Positions 7,817 through 15,746 of a stretch of DNA of 50,601 nucleotides are shown here, one piece after another. The notes under the pieces are model-generated. The model did no database searches. It worked only from the letters and a program-made list of their open reading frames with translations, and had not been told where the DNA came from. Made by a program: the position numbers and the translations under genes. The stretch is from a virus. The first letter of the stretch is position 1. Each line of letters opens with the position of its first letter. The stretch lies in the IMG/VR virus record IMGVR_UViG_3300008267_006046, positions 1-50,601 of that record, one strand, 5' to 3'.

Positions 7817-8453
7817 GTGAATTTAAGTGTTTGTAGACCTTTTTGGCTACTTTTTTAATCAAAGGGTTACTGCCATAATAGGCCACATAACATTTTAAAT
7901 TTGGACTTATATACCCGTGTTGACTTTTAATCTTGCTCAAAACTGTCATTCTTGACATGTATCGTATGGCTCTACCTTTTGGCATTGACCGCAACAGCTC
8001 AATGGCTATACTTACTGCATACGCATCTAACTCATCTGGATCTGCCAAATATTTGGCAAATGGGCTAGCAACGCCTTCACTAAATGTTTCGTAAAATCGA
8101 GCCCGACTTTGTAGTTGATGTCGTAGTTCGTGTACTACTGCATCATATATCTGTATAAGGAATTCCGTAATCTGATTATGTAAAAACTGATCATTAGGAG
8201 TAAAATTGTGGTAAACATAAACTTCAATTGGTGTTTCGTTGTTGAAGTCATGTTCTTGATCATAGAACGCTTCAACGTAAAAATGACTGTGTTCTAAAGA
8301 AGGATCTTTTTTTGTCTTAAGATCTAAATCTATTTCTTTGTTACGAAATTCTTTTCTAGTAACTGCTACTAGTTTTTTGAAACTTACAGCCGCGTCATTC
8401 ATCTTTCGAACGTTTTGACACACTAAATTCACACGTTCTAGGATTGAATTCAT
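7791..8453 (-). CDS. Putative zinc metallopeptidase (HExxH), paralogue
   Basis: A 220-residue protein with HELRH at 108-112 in VVHELRHQLQSRAR, and ADPDELDAYAVSIAIELL about 35 residues later as a likely third-ligand region. The spacing and D-E-x-x-A pattern match the 242-residue protein at 2182-2910. No secretion signal. It follows IF-1 by 4 bases. Substrate unknown; it may process phage or host proteins in the cytoplasm. Confidence 0.75.
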   Translation of the reverse strand: MNSILERVNLVCQNVRKMNDAAVSFKKLVAVTRKEFRNKEIDLDLKTKKDPSLEHSHFYVEAFYDQEHDFNNETPIEVYVYHNFTPNDQFLHNQITEFLIQIYDAVVHELRHQLQSRARFYETFSEGVASPFAKYLADPDELDAYAVSIAIELLRSMPKGRAIRYMSRMTVLSKIKSQHGYISPNLKCYVAYYGSNPLIKKVAKKVYKHLNSLDSNQIFR

Positions 8454-8457
8454 TTAA

Positions 8458-8676
8458 TTACATCCTGTAAGTTATTCTGCCCTTGGTAAGATCGTATGGG
8501 CTCATTTCAATTTTAACTGCGTCGCCTAGGATTACTTTAATTTTATTCTGTTTGAGTCTACCGCCCATATAACATAGTACAATTTGTTCCATATTATCTA
8601 CTTTGACTCTGAATGTAGAGTTGGGCAATACCTCTTCTATCTTGCCTGTGAGTTCTAATAGTGCGTCTTTAGCCAT
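8458..8676 (-). CDS. infA: Translation initiation factor IF-1
   Basis: A 72-residue single OB-fold protein, the same length as bacterial IF-1. The match runs end to end: MAKDALLELTGKIEEVLPN, FRVKVDN, GDAVKIEMSPYDLTKGRI. The SPYDLTKGRI block corresponds to the TPYDLSKGRI of bacterial IF-1. IF-1 binds the 30S A site and works with IF-2 and IF-3 in choosing the start codon. The start overlaps the AbrB-like gene by 8 bases. A phage copy could tune host ribosomes; several genes here appear to be leaderless, which makes this relevant. Confidence 0.95.
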   Translation of the reverse strand: MAKDALLELTGKIEEVLPNSTFRVKVDNMEQIVLCYMGGRLKQNKIKVILGDAVKIEMSPYDLTKGRITYRM

Positions 8677-8842
8677 GTTTAGTAATAGTAATTGCCCCGT
8701 CTTCTAACTTAATTGTGAGGGTGTCTCCCTCTTTCCAACCGTTTCTTTCTAAAATTTCTGGAGGAATTTTCATCATAACATTATCTGGATCCCCGGGAAT
8801 GTCTTCAAAAATATCTTCGGCGTTATAGGTAAATGTTTCCAT
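8669..8842 (-). CDS. AbrB/SpoVT-like small protein
   Basis: The minus strand from ATG 8842 (AGGA site) encodes 57 residues. After an acidic start (METFTYNAEDIFEDIPGD) comes VMMKIPPEILERNGWKEGDTL and then TIKLEDGAITITKH. This is the swapped-hairpin AbrB pattern of antitoxins and transition regulators (I-P-x-E-x-L...GW-x-x-GD-x-L). It is probably a DNA-binding regulator. No toxin gene is obvious beside it. The stop lies inside the IF-1 start region. Confidence 0.75.
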   Translation of the reverse strand: METFTYNAEDIFEDIPGDPDNVMMKIPPEILERNGWKEGDTLTIKLEDGAITITKHG

Positions 8843-8843
8843 G

Positions 8844-9392
8844 TTAATTTTCCTCGTCTTTGTATTTAACCACTAGCCATCCTAATCGATTTAAATCTAA
8901 TTCAATCTCTTCGGTGACTTGGCTCTCTGGAACATACTGCATTCGAGTCATATATTTTTCGCCTTCTTCTACATCGTGGGTAGCAAGGCCGCCCATACCA
9001 GAGCAGTACCAATCAATATAGTCGCCTTCTTGGCGCATATCTGCAATGATACCACCAGCATATCGCCAACTTGCACCCCACTTTTCTTCTTTGAGAATAG
9101 GCCATAGATCACGTTTGATAAAGTCATTGTTACACATGGCCGCATAAAGGTTCTGTGCATAAGAATCACTAGATCGAACTTTTTCCAAAATCCAATCAGT
9201 AGTCAACAAATCATATTCCATGTTATTCACACGGCTCTTTGGATCATCAAATTTATGATCGTGATCGTCTAGAATTTTTTCAAAGAGATCAAGATAATCT
9301 TGGTTAACAGGCTCGCCGTTTTCTTCCATGCGTTTGACATACCCCTCTTTCTGAAAGGTATGTCTTCCTGGGCTTTTAGAAATTTTAGTCAT
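8844..9392 (-). CDS. Conserved phage protein, first gene of the left operon
   Basis: I choose ATG 9392, giving 182 residues (MTKISKSPGRHTFQKEGY...). The frame is open slightly further, but that part contains the promoter. The conserved core is WGASWRYAGGIIADMRQEGDYIDWYCSG (about residues 111-138), a pattern seen in uncharacterised phage proteins. The promoter -10 ends 6 bases before this ATG and no ribosome site is present, so the mRNA is predicted to be leaderless. If that start is wrong, the next candidate is an ATG about 21 codons in, with AGAGGGG upstream. Confidence 0.7.
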   Translation of the reverse strand: MTKISKSPGRHTFQKEGYVKRMEENGEPVNQDYLDLFEKILDDHDHKFDDPKSRVNNMEYDLLTTDWILEKVRSSDSYAQNLYAAMCNNDFIKRDLWPILKEEKWGASWRYAGGIIADMRQEGDYIDWYCSGMGGLATHDVEEGEKYMTRMQYVPESQVTEEIELDLNRLGWLVVKYKDEEN

Positions 9393-9398
9393 ACGGCA

Positions 9399-9427
9399 AT
9401 TATAGTATATTTTTTTGAGCAAGTCAA
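9399..9427 (-). promoter_or_regulatory. Sigma-70-like early promoter, predicted leaderless start
   Basis: Minus strand: -35 TTGACT (9422-9427), exact 17-bp spacer, -10 TATAAT (9399-9404). Six bases separate the -10 from the ATG at 9392, so a standard start site would be the A of that ATG. The TTGACTTGC start matches that of the promoter at 22440-22468. Confidence 0.8.
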
Positions 9428-9436
9428 CAGCTAATG

Positions 9437-9444
9437 ATTAAATA
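9437..9444 (+). promoter_or_regulatory. Late-type promoter box for the first plus-strand cassette
   Basis: ATTAAATA (one mismatch to TATAAATA) ends 6 bases before the ATG at 9451. By T4 late-promoter geometry the transcript would begin at 9450, a one-base leader. It is back to back with the early promoter of the opposite strand. Confidence 0.55.
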
Positions 9445-9450
9445 TATTCA

Positions 9451-10425
9451 ATGAACTTTACAGAAATACCATTCGAACAGATTGTCCGATTTGGACAACG
9501 CACTATGTTAGACCGCCCGTTGTTTTCCGTAAGCTGGATACTCGGGCGTTTTTGCAATTATAAATGTAGTTACTGTTGGCCCTATGCCCGTAGCAGTGAT
9601 GTAGATCACCAACCGCTTGAAGTGTATAAAGCCACTGTAGATGAGATTAAGCGTCAAGCACGAACCAATGGGTTTAACCAGTTCCATTGGTCGTTCAGCG
9701 GTGGTGAGCCTACTGCTTACAAAGGACTGTTAGAACTAGTTCGACATTTAGATGACGGACTAGAAACACCCTACCAAAGTATACACATGACTACTAATTT
9801 GTCACCTAGCATCGAATGGTGGAAACGCTGGTCTGGCGCAGTTAGTATGTTGGCCCGTAAAAGTTTAACTGCCAGTTTCCACGCAGAGCATGCCAAAGAA
9901 ACAGAATTTGCTAACAAAATTTTAAATCTCATGGATCAGTGTGTTCATGTAACTGTAAATCAAGTTATGGTCCCAGAACGTTTTTGGGAGTATTATGAAC
10001 GTTGTGAAAAGTTTCACAGACAGGGCATCAATATAACACTTAAACCGCAGAGTGATCCTACTGCTAGTTTTGTAGTTGACGGATACACAGAAGAAATGAT
10101 TAAAGTTATGCGTACAGGATTCCCACAAGAAGCCGAAGGTGAGGAAGTTTATCAAATAGCTATGTACGACAGAGATGGTAGAGAATATCTATTTGATCAA
10201 GCTGAAAGATTTAATGCGTTTGGATTTAATAAATTTCAAGGTTGGATGTGTAATAGTGGTTATCAGAGTATCATTATTCGTAGCAATGAAGTAAAAAGAA
10301 GTTACAGTTGTCACGACCAGCCATTGGGAACTTTAGATAGCTTTACTTTGTTCAAAGGTCCTGTAGGTTGCATAACACCTAGCTGTGTGAGTTCAGCAGA
10401 CAGTAAGATACCTAAACAAAAATAA
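9451..10425 (+). CDS. Radical SAM protein
   Basis: A 324-residue radical SAM enzyme. The cluster-binding motif is CNYKCSYC (C35, C39, C42) and the SAM-binding GGEP is at about 85-88. The C-terminal third has further cysteines (GWMCNSGY, YSCHDQ, VGCITPSC), consistent with an auxiliary Fe-S site. It would cleave SAM to start radical chemistry on an unknown substrate. It opens the first plus-strand cassette and is followed directly by an SGNH-like gene (TAATG junction), a pairing repeated twice more in this window. Confidence 0.9.
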   Translation: MNFTEIPFEQIVRFGQRTMLDRPLFSVSWILGRFCNYKCSYCWPYARSSDVDHQPLEVYKATVDEIKRQARTNGFNQFHWSFSGGEPTAYKGLLELVRHLDDGLETPYQSIHMTTNLSPSIEWWKRWSGAVSMLARKSLTASFHAEHAKETEFANKILNLMDQCVHVTVNQVMVPERFWEYYERCEKFHRQGINITLKPQSDPTASFVVDGYTEEMIKVMRTGFPQEAEGEEVYQIAMYDRDGREYLFDQAERFNAFGFNKFQGWMCNSGYQSIIIRSNEVKRSYSCHDQPLGTLDSFTLFKGPVGCITPSCVSSADSKIPKQK

Positions 10426-11060
10426 TGTTAAATTCTCAACGCCTTGTAGCATTTGGATGTTCAAATACGTATGGACACGGACTGCCCGATTGTCATATGC
10501 CACCAAATGAACACGGACCAACATACAGTAAACAAGCATGGCCATCCTTGTTAGCCAATGATTTAAATTTAGATTTACATAATCAAGGAGTACCAGGTGC
10601 TAGCAATCTTGAAATATTACATAACATACTACATTATGATTTTAAAAAAGATGACATAGTAGTTGTTATGTGGTCCTATGTTGGTAGAGATATGTTGTTT
10701 GGGAAAAAGAACATACTAGGTTGGCAAGACATTATAAGAATAGGTCTATGGCAAACTACTGATTTAAGTAAGAGCTGGAGAGAAACACATTCTAGAGAGG
10801 ATGTCGCAACAAGGTCGTGGTACTACATTCACCATGCAACTTTATTTTTAGCCAGTAAAGGTATTAAATTTTATAATGTATTTTCGGGAATAGATGAATT
10901 GATAAAATTCAAACCGGACTTTATTAATAAAGATGTTTATCACGATATAAAAATTATTTCTTCTAGACCCTATGACCTTGCATTAGATAATGTGCATCCG
11001 GGTCCAAAGACACACAGGATGATAGCAGACAAAATAAGGAAAATTATCAATGAAGATTGA
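10425..11060 (+). CDS. SGNH/GDSL hydrolase-like protein
   Basis: A 211-residue protein. Block I is FGCSNTYGHG with the candidate nucleophile S13, and the C-terminal LDNVHPGPKTH gives the D188...H191 pair of the SGNH fold. Such enzymes add or remove acyl groups on sugars and lipids. It is close to the protein at 24591-25229 (same FGCSxTYGxGLPxC start and HPG end). It overlaps the methyltransferase-like gene by 11 bases. Confidence 0.8.
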   Translation: MLNSQRLVAFGCSNTYGHGLPDCHMPPNEHGPTYSKQAWPSLLANDLNLDLHNQGVPGASNLEILHNILHYDFKKDDIVVVMWSYVGRDMLFGKKNILGWQDIIRIGLWQTTDLSKSWRETHSREDVATRSWYYIHHATLFLASKGIKFYNVFSGIDELIKFKPDFINKDVYHDIKIISSRPYDLALDNVHPGPKTHRMIADKIRKIINED

Positions 11061-11649
11061 TTTAGACCACTTGCATTTTTGGATGCAGGCTATTCGACAA
11101 AGTCCAGATCCTATGCGGACCATGGATGCTTTCTGGCAGGGGCAGCTAAAAAGCAAAGAGTGGCTGATTAATAATCTAATTCAACACATAGATAAGCCCG
11201 TGAGTATAGACATTCACGGGGGTTGGGTGGGAGTGTTGGCCAGTCTTATGTTCCAGTCACAGTTAGGTCCTATGATAAAACATATTCGCAGTATTGATAT
11301 AGATCCTTCTTGCGAATCAATAGCCAAACTTATGAATAGAAAAGAGGAAATTGAGGGAAGATTTGATGCAGTAACTTCGGATATGTGCAGTTGTGTAAGC
11401 GATGCCGACGTTATTATCAACACCAGTTGTGAACACATAACTCAAGAACAATATGTCGCTTGGATAGATCAAGCACCAAGACACAGTCTTTTAGTTTTAC
11501 AAAGCAATAATTATAGTATACCTGAACATGTAAGAACAGCAGACAGTCTAGAAGATTTTAAAGATCAAAGTAAAATAAAAGTTGTCTGGGCAGACGAACT
11601 AGATCTGCCTCTATACAAAAGGTTTATGCTCATAGGATACAAAATATGA
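11050..11649 (+). CDS. Class I SAM-dependent methyltransferase-like protein
   Basis: A 199-residue protein with a Rossmann start VSIDIHGGWVGVLASL (about 51-66, motif I), an acidic motif RSIDIDPSCESI (about 80-91), and motif IV-like DADVIINTSCEHI. The motif I glycines are only partly conserved, so activity is likely but not certain. It overlaps both neighbours, linking it to the SGNH hydrolase and the epimerase. Confidence 0.65.
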   Translation: MKIDLDHLHFWMQAIRQSPDPMRTMDAFWQGQLKSKEWLINNLIQHIDKPVSIDIHGGWVGVLASLMFQSQLGPMIKHIRSIDIDPSCESIAKLMNRKEEIEGRFDAVTSDMCSCVSDADVIINTSCEHITQEQYVAWIDQAPRHSLLVLQSNNYSIPEHVRTADSLEDFKDQSKIKVVWADELDLPLYKRFMLIGYKI

Positions 11650-12563
11650 AAATTTTAATGACAGGATCTAGTGGATTTATTGGGTCTCATCTCACTGAAC
11701 GTCTCAAAGCTGACCACGAACTACATCATTTACAAAGCGATCTTCGTGACTACGAAGCTGTTAAACTAGAAGTATTAAGCTTCAAACCAGATGTAATTGT
11801 GCATTTGGCTGCTAGAACAGAAGTAGAACAGAGCTTCTATGAGCAAATAACATTCAGTGAAATTAACTATGTAGGCAGCGTTAACTTAATTGAAGCCGCA
11901 AGTGCTGTGAGAAATCTTAAAAATTTTGTATTTGCCAGTACAATGGAAGTCTATGGTTGGCAACCTATTAGTGATGAAATAGAAAAACATGGCAAACCTT
12001 CATCGCACGTGGCCTTTGATGAAAATACTATACCTAATCCTAATGCGCCTTATGCTGTGGCCAAGTATGGTGTTGAAAAATATTTAGAATATGCACATCG
12101 TTGCCTGGGACTTCCATTTACTGCTATTCGACAAACTAACAGTTATGGTCGCAAAGACAACGAGTTCTTTGTCACTGAACAGATTATTAGTCAAATGCTG
12201 ACTAATCAACAAGAAGTCGGATTTGGCTATGCTGAACCTTACAGAAATTTTATCTATATTGAAGACCTATTAGATGCTTGGATGACTGTGATCAATAATC
12301 CAGATAAGGTTAACGGTAAAATATTCACGCTTGGCCCAGATGATCCAATTAAGATCAAAGACTATGCTGATATGATTGCAAAGAAATTAAACTGGAACGG
12401 CAAAATTAATTGGCACACTAAACTATTTAGACCTGGAGAAATATACTGGTTAAATAGTAATCATAACTTGATAACAGAAGTTACAGGTTGGTATCCTAAA
12501 GTATCTCTAGATCAAGGATTAGATCTTACTATAGATATTTGGAGAGAAAAACTCAAGTGCTAA
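11646..12563 (+). CDS. NAD-dependent sugar epimerase/dehydratase (extended SDR)
   Basis: A 305-residue extended short-chain dehydrogenase. It has a Rossmann TGSSGFIG at 6-13, VIHLAARTEV, and the catalytic tyrosine and lysine in NAPYAVAKYG. The C-terminal substrate domain includes YRNFIYIEDLLDAW, typical of UDP/GDP-sugar epimerases and dehydratases. It should convert a nucleotide sugar to feed a glycan; the exact sugar cannot be told. It overlaps the methyltransferase-like gene by 4 bases. Confidence 0.9.
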   Translation: MKILMTGSSGFIGSHLTERLKADHELHHLQSDLRDYEAVKLEVLSFKPDVIVHLAARTEVEQSFYEQITFSEINYVGSVNLIEAASAVRNLKNFVFASTMEVYGWQPISDEIEKHGKPSSHVAFDENTIPNPNAPYAVAKYGVEKYLEYAHRCLGLPFTAIRQTNSYGRKDNEFFVTEQIISQMLTNQQEVGFGYAEPYRNFIYIEDLLDAWMTVINNPDKVNGKIFTLGPDDPIKIKDYADMIAKKLNWNGKINWHTKLFRPGEIYWLNSNHNLITEVTGWYPKVSLDQGLDLTIDIWREKLKC

Positions 12564-12564
12564 A

Positions 12565-13269
12565 ATGAATGTAGATAATTGGTTTCGTTTTTACAAATTA
12601 GATCAGGACGGTCGACGATGTATGGCTCAACAAACTTACGAGCCTCTAATAAGTCCTGACGGCAAAACATTTTGTAAAAACTACGATGTCAATAACAAGT
12701 ACCAAAGAGCTGAAACATCTAATAGGCCCCTATATACAGAACATACAGTTAATTGGTTTTGGGAAAACGAAGTTAATAATATTTTAAAATTTCAAGGCAC
12801 ATCCTATGCTCCTGAAATTATAGACATCGATTATAGTTCAAAAAAAATATTTCTAAAATGGTATAAAGAAACCTGTAACGAAATTATCTATAGCGGTAGA
12901 GATTTACACGAGTATTGCCCCGACTGGCAAGATCAAATTAAAAACATCATGGTAGACCTATACAGTAAAGGGGTCTACAAATTAACAATGTATCCTCATT
13001 GTCATTATATAGATGACAACGCAAATATGCGATCAATTGATTGGTACGGTTGTGTGCCTGTAGCAGATCCTTATATTCCAGGAATCGTAATGGATTCGAT
13101 TATACATCAAACTGCTAGGTTTCGACTAGACGAAACAGGTGGTACAAATAGTGATGGTAATTATAATTTAGAAATAATGTTCCGTAATTCGATGCAACAG
13201 CATGTTATGTGGGGAAAGCATAACATGGAATTTGTATATAAAGAGGTTTTTAAACATGAGCAGACATAA
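12565..13269 (+). CDS. Kinase-fold-like protein, possibly a sugar phosphotransferase
   Basis: A 234-residue protein with an ATP-lobe-like start (lysine in FCKNY, K38; E in WFWENEVNN), a hinge-like KIFLKWY (about 94-100), then WQDQIKNI, GVYKLTMYPHCHYID (136-150) and RSIDWYG (D159). The order is reminiscent of aminoglycoside/choline kinase-like folds, with a diverged catalytic loop. The minus-strand protein at 28915-29613 follows the same plan, so the two form a family. It is followed by an oxygenase-like gene overlapping by 14 bases. Kinase activity is inference. Confidence 0.5.
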   Translation: MNVDNWFRFYKLDQDGRRCMAQQTYEPLISPDGKTFCKNYDVNNKYQRAETSNRPLYTEHTVNWFWENEVNNILKFQGTSYAPEIIDIDYSSKKIFLKWYKETCNEIIYSGRDLHEYCPDWQDQIKNIMVDLYSKGVYKLTMYPHCHYIDDNANMRSIDWYGCVPVADPYIPGIVMDSIIHQTARFRLDETGGTNSDGNYNLEIMFRNSMQQHVMWGKHNMEFVYKEVFKHEQT

Positions 13270-13837
13270 GTTTATAACCTCAACACAGGGTATTATAAAT
13301 TGGGACGAAGTTATACTAGCCTGTCAGCAGTCTGCTGATCCTGATCATAATACTGTGACCTCTGTAGTTGATAGGTCCGAAGCAGAAGCAGCCGGTGATC
13401 AAGAACTATTGCAGTCTTACAGAGACGTTATTGGCAATTGGGAAAAAGCAGGCTACGATTTAAAACAAATTGAATGGTATGATTATTACCCCGGTAAACA
13501 TTTTGATTATTCAATACAAGAAAAGTTTGAAGAGCTTGTAGGGGCAAAACCACTGCGTGTATTTGTCAGCGAAGTATGGCCAGGTAAGATGGTTCCTTAT
13601 CACTGGGACATTGAAGATTTTGAAGCAGAATGGGTCAAGCTAGGAGAGATGGTGAGATATGTTTGCTTTATGCAGGAACAAGAGCCAGGACATTTGTTTA
13701 TGCTGGACGAGGAAATTATGTACGGTATGCCTAAACATTCTATCTACCAATGGCACAGCAGAAAGAATTGGCATGCCGGTGCAAACTGCGGATTTAAACC
13801 TTATTATCTATTCCATTATTTAGGGTATAAATCATGA
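13256..13837 (+). CDS. 2OG/Fe(II) oxygenase-like protein, tandem copy 1
   Basis: The frame is open upstream, but ATG 13256 has a GAGG site and overlaps the previous gene modestly, giving 193 residues. The double-stranded beta-helix signature is VPYHWDIED (H116, D118) followed by RKNWHAGANCG (H173), i.e. an H-x-D...H metal triad. Between them is RYVCFMQEQEPGHLFMLD. The next two genes are its closest relatives here, and more distant ones lie at 31601, 38130 and 43211. Likely a hydroxylase of a small molecule, sugar or peptide side chain. Confidence 0.75.
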   Translation: MSRHKFITSTQGIINWDEVILACQQSADPDHNTVTSVVDRSEAEAAGDQELLQSYRDVIGNWEKAGYDLKQIEWYDYYPGKHFDYSIQEKFEELVGAKPLRVFVSEVWPGKMVPYHWDIEDFEAEWVKLGEMVRYVCFMQEQEPGHLFMLDEEIMYGMPKHSIYQWHSRKNWHAGANCGFKPYYLFHYLGYKS

Positions 13838-14457
13838 ATAAAAATGTACACTCTTACGCTGGATCTACTGATGGAGTAATTGACTGGGATAAAGTGATTC
13901 TTCAAATTACTGGTGCTACTAATGGAGACAATAATAGTGTTATGATAGCCGAAGGAGACGTACCTGTAAGAGAAGGTCGTCCGTTTACATTCTTTACCAA
14001 CGACTCTGCTCCAGAAGATGATGATGATTTAGGCGATTGCTTTTATGATCTAATAGGTATATGGCGTAAGGCAAATTATAGAATACAAGATATTGTATGG
14101 ATGGACTACTATCCAGGCGAACATTTTGATGTCGAGGTACAAAATCAGTTTGCTAAAATTGTTGATGCCGAACCTTTGCGTGTATTTGTAAGTGTAGTAC
14201 AGCCAGGGGTAACAGTTCCATACCATTGGGATTTAGAAGACAAAGAAAAAGAGTGGAAGGATTTAAATCTCGTCCGTTATGTTTGCTTTATGCAAGAGCA
14301 ACAGCCCGGACACTTTCTTATGCTAGATGAACATTGTTTTTATAATGAAAAGAAACACAGTATCTATCAGTGGAAACATAGAAAGAACTGGCATGCTGCC
14401 GCCAACAGCGGATTTGAAACTTATTATTTGTTTCATTTTTTAGGATACAAAAAATGA
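13834..14457 (+). CDS. 2OG/Fe(II) oxygenase-like protein, tandem copy 2
   Basis: 207 residues, clearly a duplicate of the preceding protein: IDWDKVIL near the start, DYYPGEHFDVEVQNQF, PLRVFVS, VPYHWDLED (H131, D133), RYVCFMQEQQPGHFLMLDE and RKNWHAAANSGF (H187). It has an acidic insert (PEDDDDLGD, about 60-68) absent from copy 1. ATGA overlaps join it to both neighbours. The metal triad is intact. Confidence 0.75.
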   Translation: MNKNVHSYAGSTDGVIDWDKVILQITGATNGDNNSVMIAEGDVPVREGRPFTFFTNDSAPEDDDDLGDCFYDLIGIWRKANYRIQDIVWMDYYPGEHFDVEVQNQFAKIVDAEPLRVFVSVVQPGVTVPYHWDLEDKEKEWKDLNLVRYVCFMQEQQPGHFLMLDEHCFYNEKKHSIYQWKHRKNWHAAANSGFETYYLFHFLGYKK

Positions 14458-15014
14458 CTGTAGAGTATATTGGAAATTGTGGTAAAATTCTTGGTGATAT
14501 TATTGACTGGGATGCAGTTATTGATCAGATAAAAGATCAAGAACCTGCGTATGTAGGGCCTAGTCATAAGAGAGGGGACAATGTTCCTGGACTAGATGCT
14601 GTCCTAGATGCATGGGAAGGTGCAGGATACAAGTTATTCAAGGATGGCGGAACTGTTGAGTGGGATATGTTTTTACCTGAAAAGAATTTTTCTATGGAAG
14701 TCGTTGAAAAGTTTGCCGACTTCGTAGGTGTTAAGACATGGAATACTGCATGGATCAGTAGAATACACCCAGGCAAGATGGCTCCATTGCATTGGGACGT
14801 TCACGACAATGAAGCACAGTTTATGTTAGAACCAGACAAGATAAGATTTCATTGCCACATTACACAACCAGCATTTGGACATGCAGTAATAGTAGATAAT
14901 CAGTGTTTTTATAATCAGCCGCAGGGTGCTACTTATAGATGGGACAGTAGACGCTACTGGCATGCTGGTGTTAATTCTGGACTTGGACCTAAATATCTTT
15001 TTAACTTTTGGTGA
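14454..15014 (+). CDS. 2OG/Fe(II) oxygenase-like protein, tandem copy 3
   Basis: 186 residues; the most diverged of the tandem three. It keeps the IIDWDAVIDQI start, APLHWDVHD (H113, D115), an FGHAVIVDNQCFY strand and RRYWHAGVNSG (H170). The arginine-rich RYVCFMQEQ stretch of copies 1 and 2 is replaced by IRFHCHITQ. Overlap with copy 2 is 4 bases. Three adjacent paralogues suggest successive oxidations or different acceptors. Confidence 0.75.
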   Translation: MTVEYIGNCGKILGDIIDWDAVIDQIKDQEPAYVGPSHKRGDNVPGLDAVLDAWEGAGYKLFKDGGTVEWDMFLPEKNFSMEVVEKFADFVGVKTWNTAWISRIHPGKMAPLHWDVHDNEAQFMLEPDKIRFHCHITQPAFGHAVIVDNQCFYNQPQGATYRWDSRRYWHAGVNSGLGPKYLFNFW

Positions 15015-15017
15015 TTT

Positions 15018-15746
15018 ATGATAGACAGCGGAACAGTAAAATGGTTTAACGATGCTAAAGGCATTGGATTTATTATATCTGACATTGATGGGAAACAGGT
15101 CTTTGCAGAAAAATGGAAAGTAAAGACTGAGCCTCAAACGTTATTTGAATTTCAAAAAGTTAAATTTAACAGAGTCGATGGGTCGTTGGGATTAGAAGCA
15201 GAGGATATTGAAGTGACTGAAACACAAGATTTAAGTTTTTATGATCATGAAATGATCAGTCTCAAAGGAGAAAGAATTCATTTCTCTCAGTACCTTGGAC
15301 AGGTAGTGTTAGTGGTTAACACAGCAAGTAAATGCGGGCTAACTCCGCAGTACGAAAGTTTAGAAAAACTACATCAACTCTACAAAGACAAAGGCCTAGC
15401 AGTAATAGCATTTCCAACAAATAACTTTGCAGGTCAAGAGCCATTGGCCAATAATGAGATTGAGTCTTTTTGTAAAGTCAATTACGGTGTGACTTTCAAA
15501 GTCATGGAAAAGATTAACTGCGTTAACAAAGACAGTACACAGCCAGGTCAGCAAATAGAAGACACAAATAACCAAGTACATTCTCTTTATAAACTGTTAG
15601 CTGAAAAAACAGGACAAACACCACAGTGGAACTTTCATAAGTATCTCATTAATTGTGTAGGATCAACAGTATTAAGTTTTGATCATATGACCGATCCATT
15701 GGACTTAACTGTAGAAATAGAAAAATTACTAGAAGACACACTATGA
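15018..15746 (+). CDS. Cold-shock domain fused to glutathione peroxidase-like domain
   Basis: A 242-residue fusion. Residues 4-67 are cold-shock-like (SGTVKWFNDAKGIGFI, matching the KVKWFN..KGFGFI core of CspA). Residues about 72-240 are a thiol peroxidase of the glutathione peroxidase family: NTASKCGLTPQY with C106 in place of selenocysteine (codon TGC), FAGQEP with Q140, and WNFHKYL with W204-N205. The peroxidase catalytic residues are present. The frame is continuous, with no ribosome site suggesting two proteins. A nucleic-acid-binding peroxidase is unusual; it may protect the cluster's Fe-dependent chemistry from peroxide, which is inference. Confidence 0.85.
   Translation: MIDSGTVKWFNDAKGIGFIISDIDGKQVFAEKWKVKTEPQTLFEFQKVKFNRVDGSLGLEAEDIEVTETQDLSFYDHEMISLKGERIHFSQYLGQVVLVVNTASKCGLTPQYESLEKLHQLYKDKGLAVIAFPTNNFAGQEPLANNEIESFCKVNYGVTFKVMEKINCVNKDSTQPGQQIEDTNNQVHSLYKLLAEKTGQTPQWNFHKYLINCVGSTVLSFDHMTDPLDLTVEIEKLLEDTL

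Noticed and set aside
8669-8842. A toxin-antitoxin pair centred on the AbrB-like protein
   Set aside because: The neighbours are IF-1 and a conserved phage protein; no MazF, PIN or RelE-like gene is next to it.
15323-15340. Selenocysteine at the peroxidase active site
   Set aside because: The codon is TGC (cysteine), with no in-frame TGA, so no SECIS element is needed.
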